In this document: piece by piece, positions 29,051-39,251 of the stretch | How positions within the stretch are numbered: position 1 is the first letter of the stretch | How the letters are laid out: each line of letters opens with the position of its first letter | Assembly: GCA_963818885.1 (NCBI GenBank) | Contig: CAWFTP010000001.1 | Coordinates: forward strand, 124,001-188,000 | Source: DATFDN01 sp963818885 | GTDB lineage: Bacteria; Pseudomonadota; Alphaproteobacteria; Acetobacterales; Acetobacteraceae | Direction of reading: 5' to 3' | DNA length: 64,000 bases | Position numbers and translations under genes: made by a program | Notes under the pieces: generated by a model | Seen by the model: the letters and a program-made list of their open reading frames with translations, nothing else | Told to the model about the DNA's origin: nothing | The model's database searches: none

Positions 29051-30448
29051 CTAGCGCCGCGGCACGCCGTCCTCGCCAAGGTCCCACCACAGCCCGGCCA
29101 TGGCGGCGAGACCCTCGCGGGCGGGACCGACCAGAAGATGCTCGTCCGGTCCGTGCTGACGGCAGCCGTTGTAGCTGTGCGGGATCCAGATCAGCGGCAC
29201 GCCGAGATGGTCGGCGAACACGTCGCCGGGTAGCCCGCCCGACGAGTTGGGAATGATCTGCACCGCACGCCCCAGACTCGCGCCCATGCTGGCGGCGGCG
29301 AAGCGGACCCAGGGATCGGCGACGTCGGTACGGCTCGCCGGCATCCGCACGCCGGCATTCTCGATGCGCACCTCGGGGAAGCCGGCGGCGTCGAGCTGGC
29401 GGCGGAGCGATGCCTCGAAAGTCGCCGGATCGCTATCGACCGTGTAGCGGATCTGGCAATGCGCGCGCGCGTCCGGCGCGACGGCGTTCACCGGGTTCTC
29501 CGGCCGGCCGGAGGTCATCGCCAGCACGATAAAGCTGTTCCAGGCGTAGATCTTCTCGGCCGCGCTCAGCCCCGGCTCGCCCCAGGCGTCGGTGATCGCC
29601 GGGGCGTCCTCCCCGCCCTCCACGGGGCAGCCGTCAAGCGTGTCGCGCACGCGGGGCGGCACGTCGCCGGCGGGCAGCCAGTCGCGCACCAGGATGCGTC
29701 CGTTGCGATCGACGATGGCGGTGATCGCGTGTGCCAGGATTACCGCCGGATCGGCGATGAGCCCGCCCCAGTGACCCGAATGCACGCCCCCGGGGCGAAG
29801 CGTGACAGCCAGATCGAAATGGAACGTCCCGCGCGTGCCGGTGGCGATCGTGGGAGTGCCGGGGGCGACGCGGGGGCCGTCGCTGCCGATCAGAACGTCA
29901 GCGGCCAATTCGTCGCGATGGCCCACGACGAACGCGCGCAGGCCGGGCGAGCCACGCTCCTCGCTCGTCTCGAGCAGCAGCTTGAGGTTGAAGCCAAGCC
30001 GCCCTCCGCGCTCCGCCAGCACCGCCTCCAGCGCGGCGAGGTTGAGTGCGTGCTGCCCCTTGTTGTCGGCGGTGCCGCGGCCGTACCAGCGATCGCCTCG
30101 CTCGGTCAGACGCCAGGGTTCGACCCCTTCGCTCCATTGCGCCTCAAGCCCACGCACCGTATCGCCGTGACCATAGGTGATGACGGTGGGGCGCGACGGG
30201 TCTTCCAGGCGCTCGGCAACGAGGATGGGACCGGCCGGTGGTTCGGGGTTCTCATGGACCGAGACACGAAAGCCGAGGCGCTCGAGCCAGGGCCGGATCG
30301 CGTCGTCGAGGTAGCGCGCGACGTCGGGCGCGTGCTCAGGCTCCTGCGAGGTGCTCGCGATGGCGACAAGCTCGGCCAACCGCTCGCGGAACCCGCCCTG
30401 ATCGAATCCCGCGAGAGCGCGCGCGATCGCCTCGTCCCGTGATGTCAT
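29051..30448 (-). CDS. M20 family metallopeptidase / amidohydrolase (ArgE/DapE-like)
   Basis: A 465-residue di-zinc hydrolase. The metal ligands are visible in order: YGHGDTV (His, Asp), RGTADNKGQ (bridging Asp), ETSEERGSPG (catalytic Glu and ligand Glu) and HSYNGCRQHGPDEH near the C-terminus. A dimerisation 'lid' domain lies at about residues 205-330. It acts on N-acyl amino acids or dipeptides, with the precise substrate unknown. It is divergent from the amino-acid-type ABC importer across a 124-base gap, which suggests it processes what that transporter brings in (inference). Confidence 0.87.
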   Translation of the reverse strand: MTSRDEAIARALAGFDQGGFRERLAELVAIASTSQEPEHAPDVARYLDDAIRPWLERLGFRVSVHENPEPPAGPILVAERLEDPSRPTVITYGHGDTVRGLEAQWSEGVEPWRLTERGDRWYGRGTADNKGQHALNLAALEAVLAERGGRLGFNLKLLLETSEERGSPGLRAFVVGHRDELAADVLIGSDGPRVAPGTPTIATGTRGTFHFDLAVTLRPGGVHSGHWGGLIADPAVILAHAITAIVDRNGRILVRDWLPAGDVPPRVRDTLDGCPVEGGEDAPAITDAWGEPGLSAAEKIYAWNSFIVLAMTSGRPENPVNAVAPDARAHCQIRYTVDSDPATFEASLRRQLDAAGFPEVRIENAGVRMPASRTDVADPWVRFAAASMGASLGRAVQIIPNSSGGLPGDVFADHLGVPLIWIPHSYNGCRQHGPDEHLLVGPAREGLAAMAGLWWDLGEDGVPRR

Positions 30449-30499
30449 GCCCGCCCTCCGACCATTGCACCGGCATGCGCAATTGACGGCCGGCGCCGC

Positions 30500-30528
30500 T
30501 TGACTGGATTATGCTTACGCCATCCATA
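30500..30528 (+). promoter_or_regulatory. Candidate promoter of the ABC importer operon
   Basis: TTGACT (30500-30505), 17 bases, then TCCATA (30523-30528), about 45 bases before the ATG at 30573. The -35 is good and the -10 is weak. A GGGAGGA ribosome site lies at the correct distance before the ATG. Confidence 0.3.
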
Positions 30529-30572
30529 CGCCCCAAGGGCGACACCACAAAGGGAACGTTCGGGAGGACGAC

Positions 30573-31835
30573 ATGACGCATACCTTCGCGTACCGGGCCG
30601 TGCTGCTTGCCACTGCCGCCGCCATGATCGGCCTTGCGCCCCCCGCCGCGCGCGCCGCCGATGACACGGCCCCGATCAAGATCGGCGTGGTGAGCGAGTT
30701 CTCCGCCGTGGTCGGCGAGCCGATCGCGCGCGGGGCGCAACTCGCCGCCGACGAGGTGAACGCCAAGGGCGGCATCAACGGCCGCAAGGTCGAGATCGTC
30801 GCCTATGACGACCACGCCTCCGCCGCGGACGCGGTGCGCGCCTTCCAGCGCCTCGCCCAGCAGGATCACGTCGCCGCCGTCGTCACCACCTTCATCAGCG
30901 AGGTGGCGCTCGCGGTGGAGCCCTGGGCGGCACGCCTGCATATGCCGACACTCACGCCTGCGGCGGCGAGCGACCTGATCAGCAAACAGGTCCACGACAA
31001 GTACGACCAGTTCAAATACATGTTCGAGGGCTGGTTTCCCTCGCCGATCCTCGCCGCTTCGGTTTGCGATTCGTCGCGGGAGCTGCTCGTTGACGGCCTG
31101 CACATGAAGACGGCGGCGGTCGTGCGAGAGGACGCCGACTGGACCAAGCCGCTCGACGTCACCCTGGAGCAATGCCTTCCTAAGGCCGGCCTCAAGGTCG
31201 TCGACCAGGTCGCCTTCAACCCGGATACGACCGATTTCACCCCGATCTTCAACGGGGTGGAGGCGAAGCATCCGGACGTCATGATCATGGGGATCGCTCA
31301 TGTCGGGGTGCAGCCGACGGTGCAGTGGCATTCCCAGCAGGTGCCGATCCCGATGGCCGGGATCAGCGCGCAGGCCTCCAACGACACGTTCTGGAAGAGC
31401 ACCAACGGTGCGACCGAGGGGGTCATCACGCAGACCGGTTCGGCGCCGGGCATCGCGTTGAGCCCGGTGACGCTCGCGGCGCAGAAGGCCTACCAGGACA
31501 AGTACCACAACTTCCCGGCCTTCACCGGATTCAGCGCTTATGACGGCACCATGGCCTTCCTGCAGGCAATCCAGCGCGCCGGCTCGACCGACCCGGACAA
31601 GATCGTGGCCGAAATGGAGAAGACCAGCATGGACGGCGCGACCGGGCATATCGGCTACTACGGGCGCGGCGACCAATTCACCCATGCACTGAAGTACGGG
31701 CCGGACTGGGTAACCGGCATCTTCGTGCAGTGGCAGAATGGCAAGCAGGTCTGCGTCTGGCCGACGAAGGAATGCCCGAACAAGCTGGTGTTTCCGTCCT
31801 TCGTGAAGCTGCCGCAGCAATCGGCGAGCAAGTAA
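30573..31835 (+). CDS. ABC transporter substrate-binding protein, branched-chain amino acid type (copy 1)
   Basis: A 420-residue periplasmic binding protein of the LivJ/AmiC-like Peripla_BP_6 family. The signal peptide ends PPAARAADD (cleavage about residue 28). The mature start IKIGVVSEFSAVVGEPIARG and the INGRKVEIVAYDDHASAADA segment are classic. Motifs include VAAVVTTFISEVALAV and NPDTTDFTPI. It is first of a set with a second binding protein, two permeases and a fused ATPase. Ligand not determinable: amino acids, short peptides, amides or aromatics are all seen in the family. The C-terminus carries a Cys pair (VCVWPTKECPNK), possibly a disulfide. Confidence 0.9.
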   Translation: MTHTFAYRAVLLATAAAMIGLAPPAARAADDTAPIKIGVVSEFSAVVGEPIARGAQLAADEVNAKGGINGRKVEIVAYDDHASAADAVRAFQRLAQQDHVAAVVTTFISEVALAVEPWAARLHMPTLTPAAASDLISKQVHDKYDQFKYMFEGWFPSPILAASVCDSSRELLVDGLHMKTAAVVREDADWTKPLDVTLEQCLPKAGLKVVDQVAFNPDTTDFTPIFNGVEAKHPDVMIMGIAHVGVQPTVQWHSQQVPIPMAGISAQASNDTFWKSTNGATEGVITQTGSAPGIALSPVTLAAQKAYQDKYHNFPAFTGFSAYDGTMAFLQAIQRAGSTDPDKIVAEMEKTSMDGATGHIGYYGRGDQFTHALKYGPDWVTGIFVQWQNGKQVCVWPTKECPNKLVFPSFVKLPQQSASK

Positions 31836-31865
31836 CGTCCGATCATGGACTTCGGGGAGGATGTT

Positions 31866-33128
31866 ATGATGCAGACCCTCGCGCCCAGGGCCGCGCTGCT
31901 CGCCAGCGCCGCCGCCATGATCGGCCTCGCCCCTCCCGTCGCCCGCGCCGCCGACGACACCGGCCCGATCAAGATCGGCGTGGTGAGCGAGTTCTCCGCC
32001 GTGGTCGGCGAGCCGATCGCGCACGGGGCTCAGCTCGCCGCCGACGAGGTGAACGCCAAGGGCGGCATCAACGGCCGCAAGGTCGAGATCGTCGCCTATG
32101 ACGACCACGCCTCCGCCGCGGACGCGGTGCGCGCCTTCCAGCGCCTCGCCCAGCAGGACCATGTCGCCGCCGTCGTCACCACCTTCATCAGCGAGGTGGC
32201 GCTCGCGGTGGAGCCCTGGGCGGCACGCCTGCACCTGCCGACGGCCACACCCGCGGCGGCAAGCGACCTGATCACCAGGCAGGTCCACGACAAGTACGAT
32301 CAGTTCAAATACGTGTTCGAGGTCGCGCTCAGCTCGCCGCTGCTCGCCGCCTCGGTCTGCGACTCCTCGCATGATTTGCTGGTCGAGGGGCTGCACATGA
32401 AGACCGCGGCGATGGTGCTGGAGGACGCCGACTGGACCAAGCCCTACGCCCAGACATTGGAGCAATGCCTGCCAAAGGCTGGCCTCAAGATCGTCGATCA
32501 TGTCGTCTTCAATCCCGACACGACGGACTTTACGCCGATCTTCAACGGGGTGGAGGCGAAGCATCCTGACGTCATGGTCATGGGGATCGCCCATGTGGGC
32601 GTGCAGCCGACGGTACAGTGGCACTCCCAGCAGGTGCCGATCCCGATGGCGGGGCTGAATGTCCAGGCCTCCAACAACACGTTCTGGAAGAGCACCAACG
32701 GCGCGACCGAGGGCGTCATCACGCAGAGCCAGTCCGGGCCGGGGATCGCGCTGAGCCCGATCACGCTCGCCGTGCAGAAGGCGTATGTCGACAAATACCA
32801 CAACTTTCCGGCCTGGCCCGGCTTCAACGCCTACGACGCGACGATGGCCTTTATTGAGGCGATCAGGCGGGCGGGCTCGACCGACCCGGACAAGATCGTC
32901 GCCGAGATGGAAGAGACGAACATGGAGGGGGCGATCGGCCATATCGGCTTCTATGGCCGCGATGACGAGTTCACCCACGGCCTGCGCTACGGCCCCGGCT
33001 GGGTGACCGGTCTCTTCGTGCAATGGCAGAACGGCAAGCAGGTCTGCGTCTGGCCCACCGACAAATGCCCGAACAAGCTGGTGTTCCCGTCCTTTGTGAA
33101 GCTCCCGCAGCAGGCCGCGAGCAAGTGA
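31866..33128 (+). CDS. ABC transporter substrate-binding protein, branched-chain amino acid type (copy 2)
   Basis: A close paralogue of the preceding gene, the same through most of the length and at the C-terminal Cys pair (VCVWPTDKCPNK). It differs mainly around TLTPAAASDLIS/TATPAAASDLIT and EGWFPSPIL/EVALSSPLL, near the region expected to line the ligand cleft. ATG 31866 is preferred (GGGGAGG upstream); an in-frame ATG at 31845 adds seven residues. The tandem copy suggests duplication to widen substrate range for one shared membrane complex. Two hairpins separate it from the permease genes. Confidence 0.9.
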   Translation: MMQTLAPRAALLASAAAMIGLAPPVARAADDTGPIKIGVVSEFSAVVGEPIAHGAQLAADEVNAKGGINGRKVEIVAYDDHASAADAVRAFQRLAQQDHVAAVVTTFISEVALAVEPWAARLHLPTATPAAASDLITRQVHDKYDQFKYVFEVALSSPLLAASVCDSSHDLLVEGLHMKTAAMVLEDADWTKPYAQTLEQCLPKAGLKIVDHVVFNPDTTDFTPIFNGVEAKHPDVMVMGIAHVGVQPTVQWHSQQVPIPMAGLNVQASNNTFWKSTNGATEGVITQSQSGPGIALSPITLAVQKAYVDKYHNFPAWPGFNAYDATMAFIEAIRRAGSTDPDKIVAEMEETNMEGAIGHIGFYGRDDEFTHGLRYGPGWVTGLFVQWQNGKQVCVWPTDKCPNKLVFPSFVKLPQQAASK

Positions 33129-33149
33129 GGACACCTCCTCCCAACCTCA

Positions 33150-33171
33150 CCTCTCCCGCGAGCGGGAGAGG
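33150..33171. repeat. Palindromic intergenic hairpin (REP-like)
   Basis: CCTCTCCCGC-GA-GCGGGAGAGG: perfect ten-pair arms with a two-base loop, 22 bases after the second binding-protein gene. Similar CCTCTCC/GGAGAGG arms recur at 53817-53847 and 60954-60982. It could stabilise upstream mRNA or partly terminate, favouring binding proteins over permeases. Confidence 0.55.
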
Positions 33172-33223
33172 TCGCCGCGCGTCGGCGCGGCGGGTGAGGG
33201 TGGCCCTCCCACCCTGCCTTTCC

Positions 33224-33240
33224 CCCCCGCGCTGCGGGGG
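33224..33240. repeat. Second hairpin in the same intergenic gap
   Basis: CCCCCGC-GCT-GCGGGGG, perfect seven-pair arms, flanked by CTTTCC/GAGAGGGG that can extend the stem imperfectly. Together with 33150-33171 it forms a two-hairpin block between the second binding protein and the first permease. Confidence 0.5.
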
Positions 33241-33282
33241 AGAGGGGTAGTCTGGAGCAGGCGGACAGGGCCGGCGCACTAG

Positions 33283-34158
33283 ATGCTCGCGCTGCAGATC
33301 CTCATCGACGGATTCGCCATCAGCTCCCTCTACGGGCTGGGCGCGATCGGCTTCACGCTGATGTTCGGCGTCAGCGGCGTGCTCAACCTCGCGCATGGCG
33401 GGATCATGCTGATCGCCGCGATTCTGGGCTGGTGGCTCGCCGCGAACCACGCCGCGGGCCCGTACGGCGGCGCCGCGTTCGGCCTCGTGTGCGGGCTGCT
33501 CGCCTCCTACGTCACCTACTTCGTCGTCGTCCGCCCGATCCAGCGCTCTCGCGCGATCCCCGCCGAGGAGGAGGAGATCTTCGTGCTGACCGCCACCCTG
33601 CTGTGGGGGATCATGATCCAGGTGATCATGGATTATGTGTTCACCGACAATCCCGTGACGCTGCCGGCGCTTGTGCCGGGCGTTGTCACCATCGGCGGCG
33701 TGCGCACGCCGCGCAACGAGGTCCTGATCGCTATCGTGTGCTGGGTCTCCATCGGCCTTCTCTGGCTGCTGGTGAACCATACGCGGCTTGGCAAGCAGCT
33801 GCTGGCGGCCTCGATCAACCCGCGCGGCCTGACCTTGCTGGGCTTCGAGCTCTCGCGCATCCACCTGATCGTCTGGACGATCTACGGCGTGCTCGCCGGG
33901 CTCGCGGGCGTCCTGCTCGCGTCCTTCTTCGGCGTGAGCTCCTCGAGCGCGGGCAACCTGACGGCGAGCGCCTTCACGATCGTCATCCTGGGCGGGCTCG
34001 GCAGCGTGCCCGGCTCGCTGATCGCCGCCTATGTCGTGGGCTATGCCGAGACGCTGACGGCCTACCTGGTCGCGCCGACGCTGCGGCCAATCCCGGCCCT
34101 GCTCATCCTCGTCGCGGTCCTCTACGTGCGTCCGCAGGGCATCCTGGGGCGTCGATGA
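33283..34158 (+). CDS. livH: Branched-chain amino acid-type ABC transporter permease LivH
   Basis: A 291-residue inner-membrane permease with about eight hydrophobic segments. The LivH features are ISSLYGLGAIGFTLMFGVSG followed by NLAHGG.ml at the start, and the EAA-like loop INPRGLTLLGFELSRIHLIV. The C-terminus ends in LYVRPQGILGRR. It pairs with LivM, whose start overlaps its stop (ATGA). The symbol marks the family; the substrate may not be leucine. Confidence 0.9.
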   Translation: MLALQILIDGFAISSLYGLGAIGFTLMFGVSGVLNLAHGGIMLIAAILGWWLAANHAAGPYGGAAFGLVCGLLASYVTYFVVVRPIQRSRAIPAEEEEIFVLTATLLWGIMIQVIMDYVFTDNPVTLPALVPGVVTIGGVRTPRNEVLIAIVCWVSIGLLWLLVNHTRLGKQLLAASINPRGLTLLGFELSRIHLIVWTIYGVLAGLAGVLLASFFGVSSSSAGNLTASAFTIVILGGLGSVPGSLIAAYVVGYAETLTAYLVAPTLRPIPALLILVAVLYVRPQGILGRR

Positions 34159-35053
34159 GGGTCGGCGCCGCGATCCTGCTGATCATCGTCGGGGCCACCG
34201 CCCCGCTCTGGCTCGGCGGCTATTACCTCGGCGTGTTCACCACCGCGTTCTACTTCGCCGTCTTCGCCATGGCGTGGGATTTGCTGTTCGGCTACGCGGG
34301 CATGGTCAATTTCGGCCCGACGTTCCTGATCGGGCTCGGCGCCTACTGCGCCGGGATCATGAACAACAACGGCTTCGGCATCCCGCTCTCCCTGATCGGC
34401 GGGACCGTCGCCGCGATCATTGGCGGTTTGCTGCTCGCCCTGCCCGCCCTGCGCCTGCGCGGGCCCTATTTCGGCCTGGTCACGCTGGTCGCGGTGCTGC
34501 TGCTGCTCGACGCGATCGTCATCTTCGCCGGCACCACCGGCGGGGAGATCGGCATGATGGTGCCCGACGTGCTCTCAGTCAGCGCACCGCGGAACTACTG
34601 GTACGCCTTCGCTTTCATGGTTGTCTCCGCCGCCATCCTGTACGGCATTTCCCGCTCCTCGCTCGGGCTGATCCTGCAGGCAACCGGGCAGGATGCGGTG
34701 GAGGCGGCGGCGCTCGGCTTCAACGTCACCAAGCACCGGGTCGCCGCCTTTTGCATCAGCGCATTGTTCTCCGGCCTCGCCGGCGGGATGGTCACGTTCT
34801 ATCAGGGCACCGCCTCGGTCGACACGCTGGTCGACCTCTCGATCGCGGTGCAGATCATCATCGCCGCGGTGTTCGGCGGGCGGCGCACCATCCTGGGCGC
34901 GATCCTGGGGGCGATCTTCCTGATCCTGTTCAACGAGCTGCTGCGCCCGCTGGGCCAGCTCAACACCTTCGTCGTGTCGGCGATCGCGCTATGCGTGATC
35001 CTGTTCTTCCCGGACGGCGTGCTGGGCTACATTCTCCGCCCGAAGGCGTCGCG

Positions 35054-35057
<4 letters not shown>
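34155..35057 (+). CDS. livM: Branched-chain amino acid-type ABC transporter permease LivM
   Basis: A 300-residue permease, second half of the membrane channel. The LivM hallmarks are the early DLLFGYAGMVNFG segment, LRGPYFGLVTLVAV, the cytoplasmic coupling loop AAALGFNVTKHRVAAFCISA and the C-terminal FPDGVLGYI. Its ATG overlaps the livH stop, and its own stop overlaps the ATPase start, so livH-livM-livGF are tightly coupled. Confidence 0.9.
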
Positions 35058-36529
<1,472 letters not shown>

Positions 36530-36538
36530 GCAGGCCCG

Positions 36539-38522
36539 CTACTCCTCCGCGAAGCTCACCAGCACCTGCCCCTCCTCCACGTTGTCGCCCACGCGGCACG
36601 TTACGGTAGCGACCACTCTGTCGGCACTGGCTGGCAGGCGGAACACGGTCTTCATCGCCTCCAGGATCACCAGCACCTCGCCGCGCGCGACCGCCTGGCC
36701 CGGTTTGACGAGAACCGATGTGACCTGGCCGGGGATCGGCGCTATCAGCCGCCCGCCGCCGCCCGCATCTGCCTCGATCGCCGCCTCGGGGTCGGGCAGC
36801 GACAGACGCCAAGTCTCGCCCTGCCAGCGCAGGGTGACGCCGTCCGGCACGCGGGTGAAGCCGGCATGGGCACGCTCGCCGTCAAGCGTGACATCGAGCT
36901 GCCCATCCGGGGCGGCTGACGCACTGCCGAGCAGCGACACACCCGTTGCCTCGATACGCCACATCCCCGCCTCTGGCCGCAACGTGACCGGCAGCCCGAC
37001 CTCCCCTGCGGTGAAGGGGAGCGTCCGTGCGCGCGTGGCGTTCAGCCACCAGCCATCCGCTGCGTTCCACGGCGAGTGGGGATCGCCCGGCGGCGCCGTA
37101 TGCGGCTCGGCCGCCAGCACCCCGAGCGCGGCGACGGCGAGTGCCTCGGCGGGCGGCGGGCGCTGCGGGGCAAGCAGGGTCGCCGCCTCGCGGGCGATGA
37201 AGCCGGTGTCGATGCCACCCGCGGCGAAGTCCGGATGCGCGGCGATGCGCCCCAGCAGGTCGAGATTGCTCGCGACCCCGGCCACCTCGGTCTCCGCCAG
37301 TGCACGACGCAGCCGGGCAAGGGCCTCGGGCCGATCGTCGCCGTGGCAGATCACCTTGGCGAGCATCGCGTCATAATGGACGCCGATCGTATCGCCGGTG
37401 CGGAATCCGGCATCGACGCGCACTCCCTCGCCTTCTGGCAGGCGCAGCCGGGCGAGGCGGCCAATGGAGGGCGCGAAGTCTCGCGCCGGATCCTCCGCAT
37501 AAAGGCGCGCCTCGATGGCATGGCCGTGCAGTCGGATGTCCTCCTGACGCAAGGGCAGCGCCTCACCGGCGGCGACGCGTAGCTGCCATTCGACAAGGTC
37601 GAACCCGGTCACCATCTCGGTCACCGGATGCTCGACCTGCAGGCGGGTGTTCATCTCGAGGAAGAAAAACCCGTCGGCTTCGGCGACGAACTCCACCGTG
37701 CCGGCACTCCGGTAACCCACGGCGAGGGCGCAGGCGACCGCCGCCTGACCCATCGCGGCACGCCGGGCGGCGTCGAGACCGGGAGCGGGCGCTTCCTCTA
37801 GCACCTTCTGATGGCGGCGCTGGGCCGAGCAGTCGCGCTCGAACAGATGCACCGCGTTGCCGTGCGAATCGGCGAACACCTGCACCTCGATATGGCGCGG
37901 CCGCTCGAGATAGCGCTCGATCAGCACGCGGTCATCGCCGAAGGCGGAGGCGGCCTCCTGGCGCGCCGAGTTCGAGCGCAGCGGCGAAGTCCGACGCGCG
38001 GGTGACGACGCGCATTCCCCGCCCGCCGCCACCGGAGACGGCCTTGATGACGACCGGAAATCCGATGCGCGCGGCGTGGTCGGCGAGGAGCGCGGAGTCC
38101 TGGTTCTCGCCCTCGTAGCCCGGCAGCACCGGCACGCCGGCGTCGCGCATTAGGGCTTTGGCGGCGGATTTGGAGCCCATCGCGCGCATCGCCGAAGCGG
38201 GCGGCCCGACGAAAACGATGCCGGCGGCCTCGCACGCCTCGGCGAATTCGGGGTTCTCGGACAAGAACCCATATCCGGGATGGATCGCATCCGCCCCGGT
38301 CCGGCGCGCCGCCTCAATGATGCGCGGCATCGAAAGATAACTCTCCCGCGCCGGCACCGGCCCGATGCGCACCGCGCGATTGGCAGCGGCGATATGCATC
38401 GCGTTCGCGTCGGCATCAGAGAAAACGGCGATGGTCGCGATCCCCATCCGGCGCGCGGTCCGCGCGACCCGCACTGCGATCTCGCCGCGATTGGCGATGA
38501 GGAGAGTACGGATGAGGGTCAC
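36539..38522 (-). CDS. Biotin-dependent acyl-CoA carboxylase alpha subunit (biotin carboxylase + BCCP), frame break near 37970
   Basis: MccA/PccA-type subunit. The N-terminal biotin-carboxylase domain (LIANRGEIAVRVARTARRMG, GYGFLSEN, ATP-grasp SGGGGRGMRVV) reads from ATG 38522. One extra base in GAACTCGG (about 37968-37973) shifts the frame, after which RQEAASAFGDDRVLIERYLE and the rest follow. The middle has NTRLQVEHPVTEMVTGFDLV. The C-terminus is a biotinyl domain with EAMKTVF, so the biotin lysine is present but the usual MKM is MKT. No beta (carboxyltransferase) subunit is adjacent, so the substrate (acetyl, propionyl, methylcrotonyl or geranyl-CoA) is unresolved. Confidence 0.84.
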
Positions 38523-38663
38523 GACACGCGTTCCTCCTGCCCGTCATACTCGGCGAAGGCCACTGCTGTCCGGCATGATTTCTGCCTGTGCTTGCGCATG
38601 ACATTAATTCTACCGCGGTGCCGACATTCGCCAACGCTATCCACCGCAGTCGGGACCAACGCC

Positions 38664-38790
38664 ATGCGTCATCAGGCCACTCTGTTTGAGCAGGTCGTCG
38701 AGATTTTTCCCTGGCAGCGCTTCGACCACTACGTGCGCAGGCCCAACGCCGATGCCCGCCAGGGTGGCTTCAGCGACCAACACGCCACCA
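38664..38790 (+). pseudogene. Possible remnant of an IS4-family transposase N-terminus
   Basis: From ATG 38664 the frame begins MRHQATLFEQVVEIFPWQRF and continues DHYVRRPNADARQGGFSDQH. This resembles the N-terminus of IS4-type transposases (pattern MRH..T.F.Q....P...F, then .. .DARVR.F). Similarity fades after about 35 residues, and the stretch runs into the 3' end of the convergent SnoaL-like gene; no catalytic region or terminal inverted repeats are seen. It would be the stub of an old insertion. The match is from memory of family patterns and short. Confidence 0.35.
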
Positions 38791-38791
38791 C

Positions 38792-39184
38792 TCAACGCGC
38801 CCAACTCGAACGCCCCTGGATGCCCCACCGCCCGTCTTTCAGCGTCACGATATAGAGGGAACGATAGCTTCCGATCGCTGTGCCGTCCAAACCGTAGCGG
38901 ATGAACCGCACCCGGAAGTGAACCTTCTCGGGACCAGCGTCGATGACCTCAACCGAGTCCCAGGCGGACCTTCCCCAGCCGGCGGACTCGCCTGTGCGTC
39001 CCCACACCAGGTTCGTCGTGTAGTCCTCCGCCCGCGCGATCACCGTCACCTGCCCGCTATGGAAACGGACATGCGGGAAATGAAACCACCGCGTGCGGAT
39101 CGCCTCGGCGTCCTCCGCATTGAACGCGGCCATGAAGCCGTCCATCGCCGCTCGCGCGGCGGCAGCATAATCAGCTTCGCTCAC
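38792..39184 (-). CDS. SnoaL/NTF2-like domain protein
   Basis: A 130-residue protein from GTG 39184 (GGGGAGAAG upstream). It has the cone-shaped NTF2/SnoaL-like pattern: an N-terminal helix pair (DYAAAARAAMDGFMAAFNAE, DAEAIRTRWFHFPHVRF), then alternating strands ending SYRSLYIVTLKDGRWGIQGR. Such proteins are small isomerase- or ligand-binding folds, and function here is unknown. It is divergent from the acyl-CoA ligase gene, 67 bases away, so the two may be functionally connected. Confidence 0.75.
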   Translation of the reverse strand: MSEADYAAAARAAMDGFMAAFNAEDAEAIRTRWFHFPHVRFHSGQVTVIARAEDYTTNLVWGRTGESAGWGRSAWDSVEVIDAGPEKVHFRVRFIRYGLDGTAIGSYRSLYIVTLKDGRWGIQGRSSWAR

Positions 39185-39251
39185 ACCTTCTCCCCTCGCC
39201 CTGCCTGCCGTCCGCTGCAATAATGCGCATCGGGTTTGCAGGGAAATCGCG

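Noticed and set aside
30336..33134. A 932-codon open frame antisense to the two binding-protein genes
   Set aside because: It is the mirror of strongly biased GC-rich coding sequence; its composition is Arg/Gly/His/Asp-rich with no domain, while the opposite strand encodes two clear paralogues.
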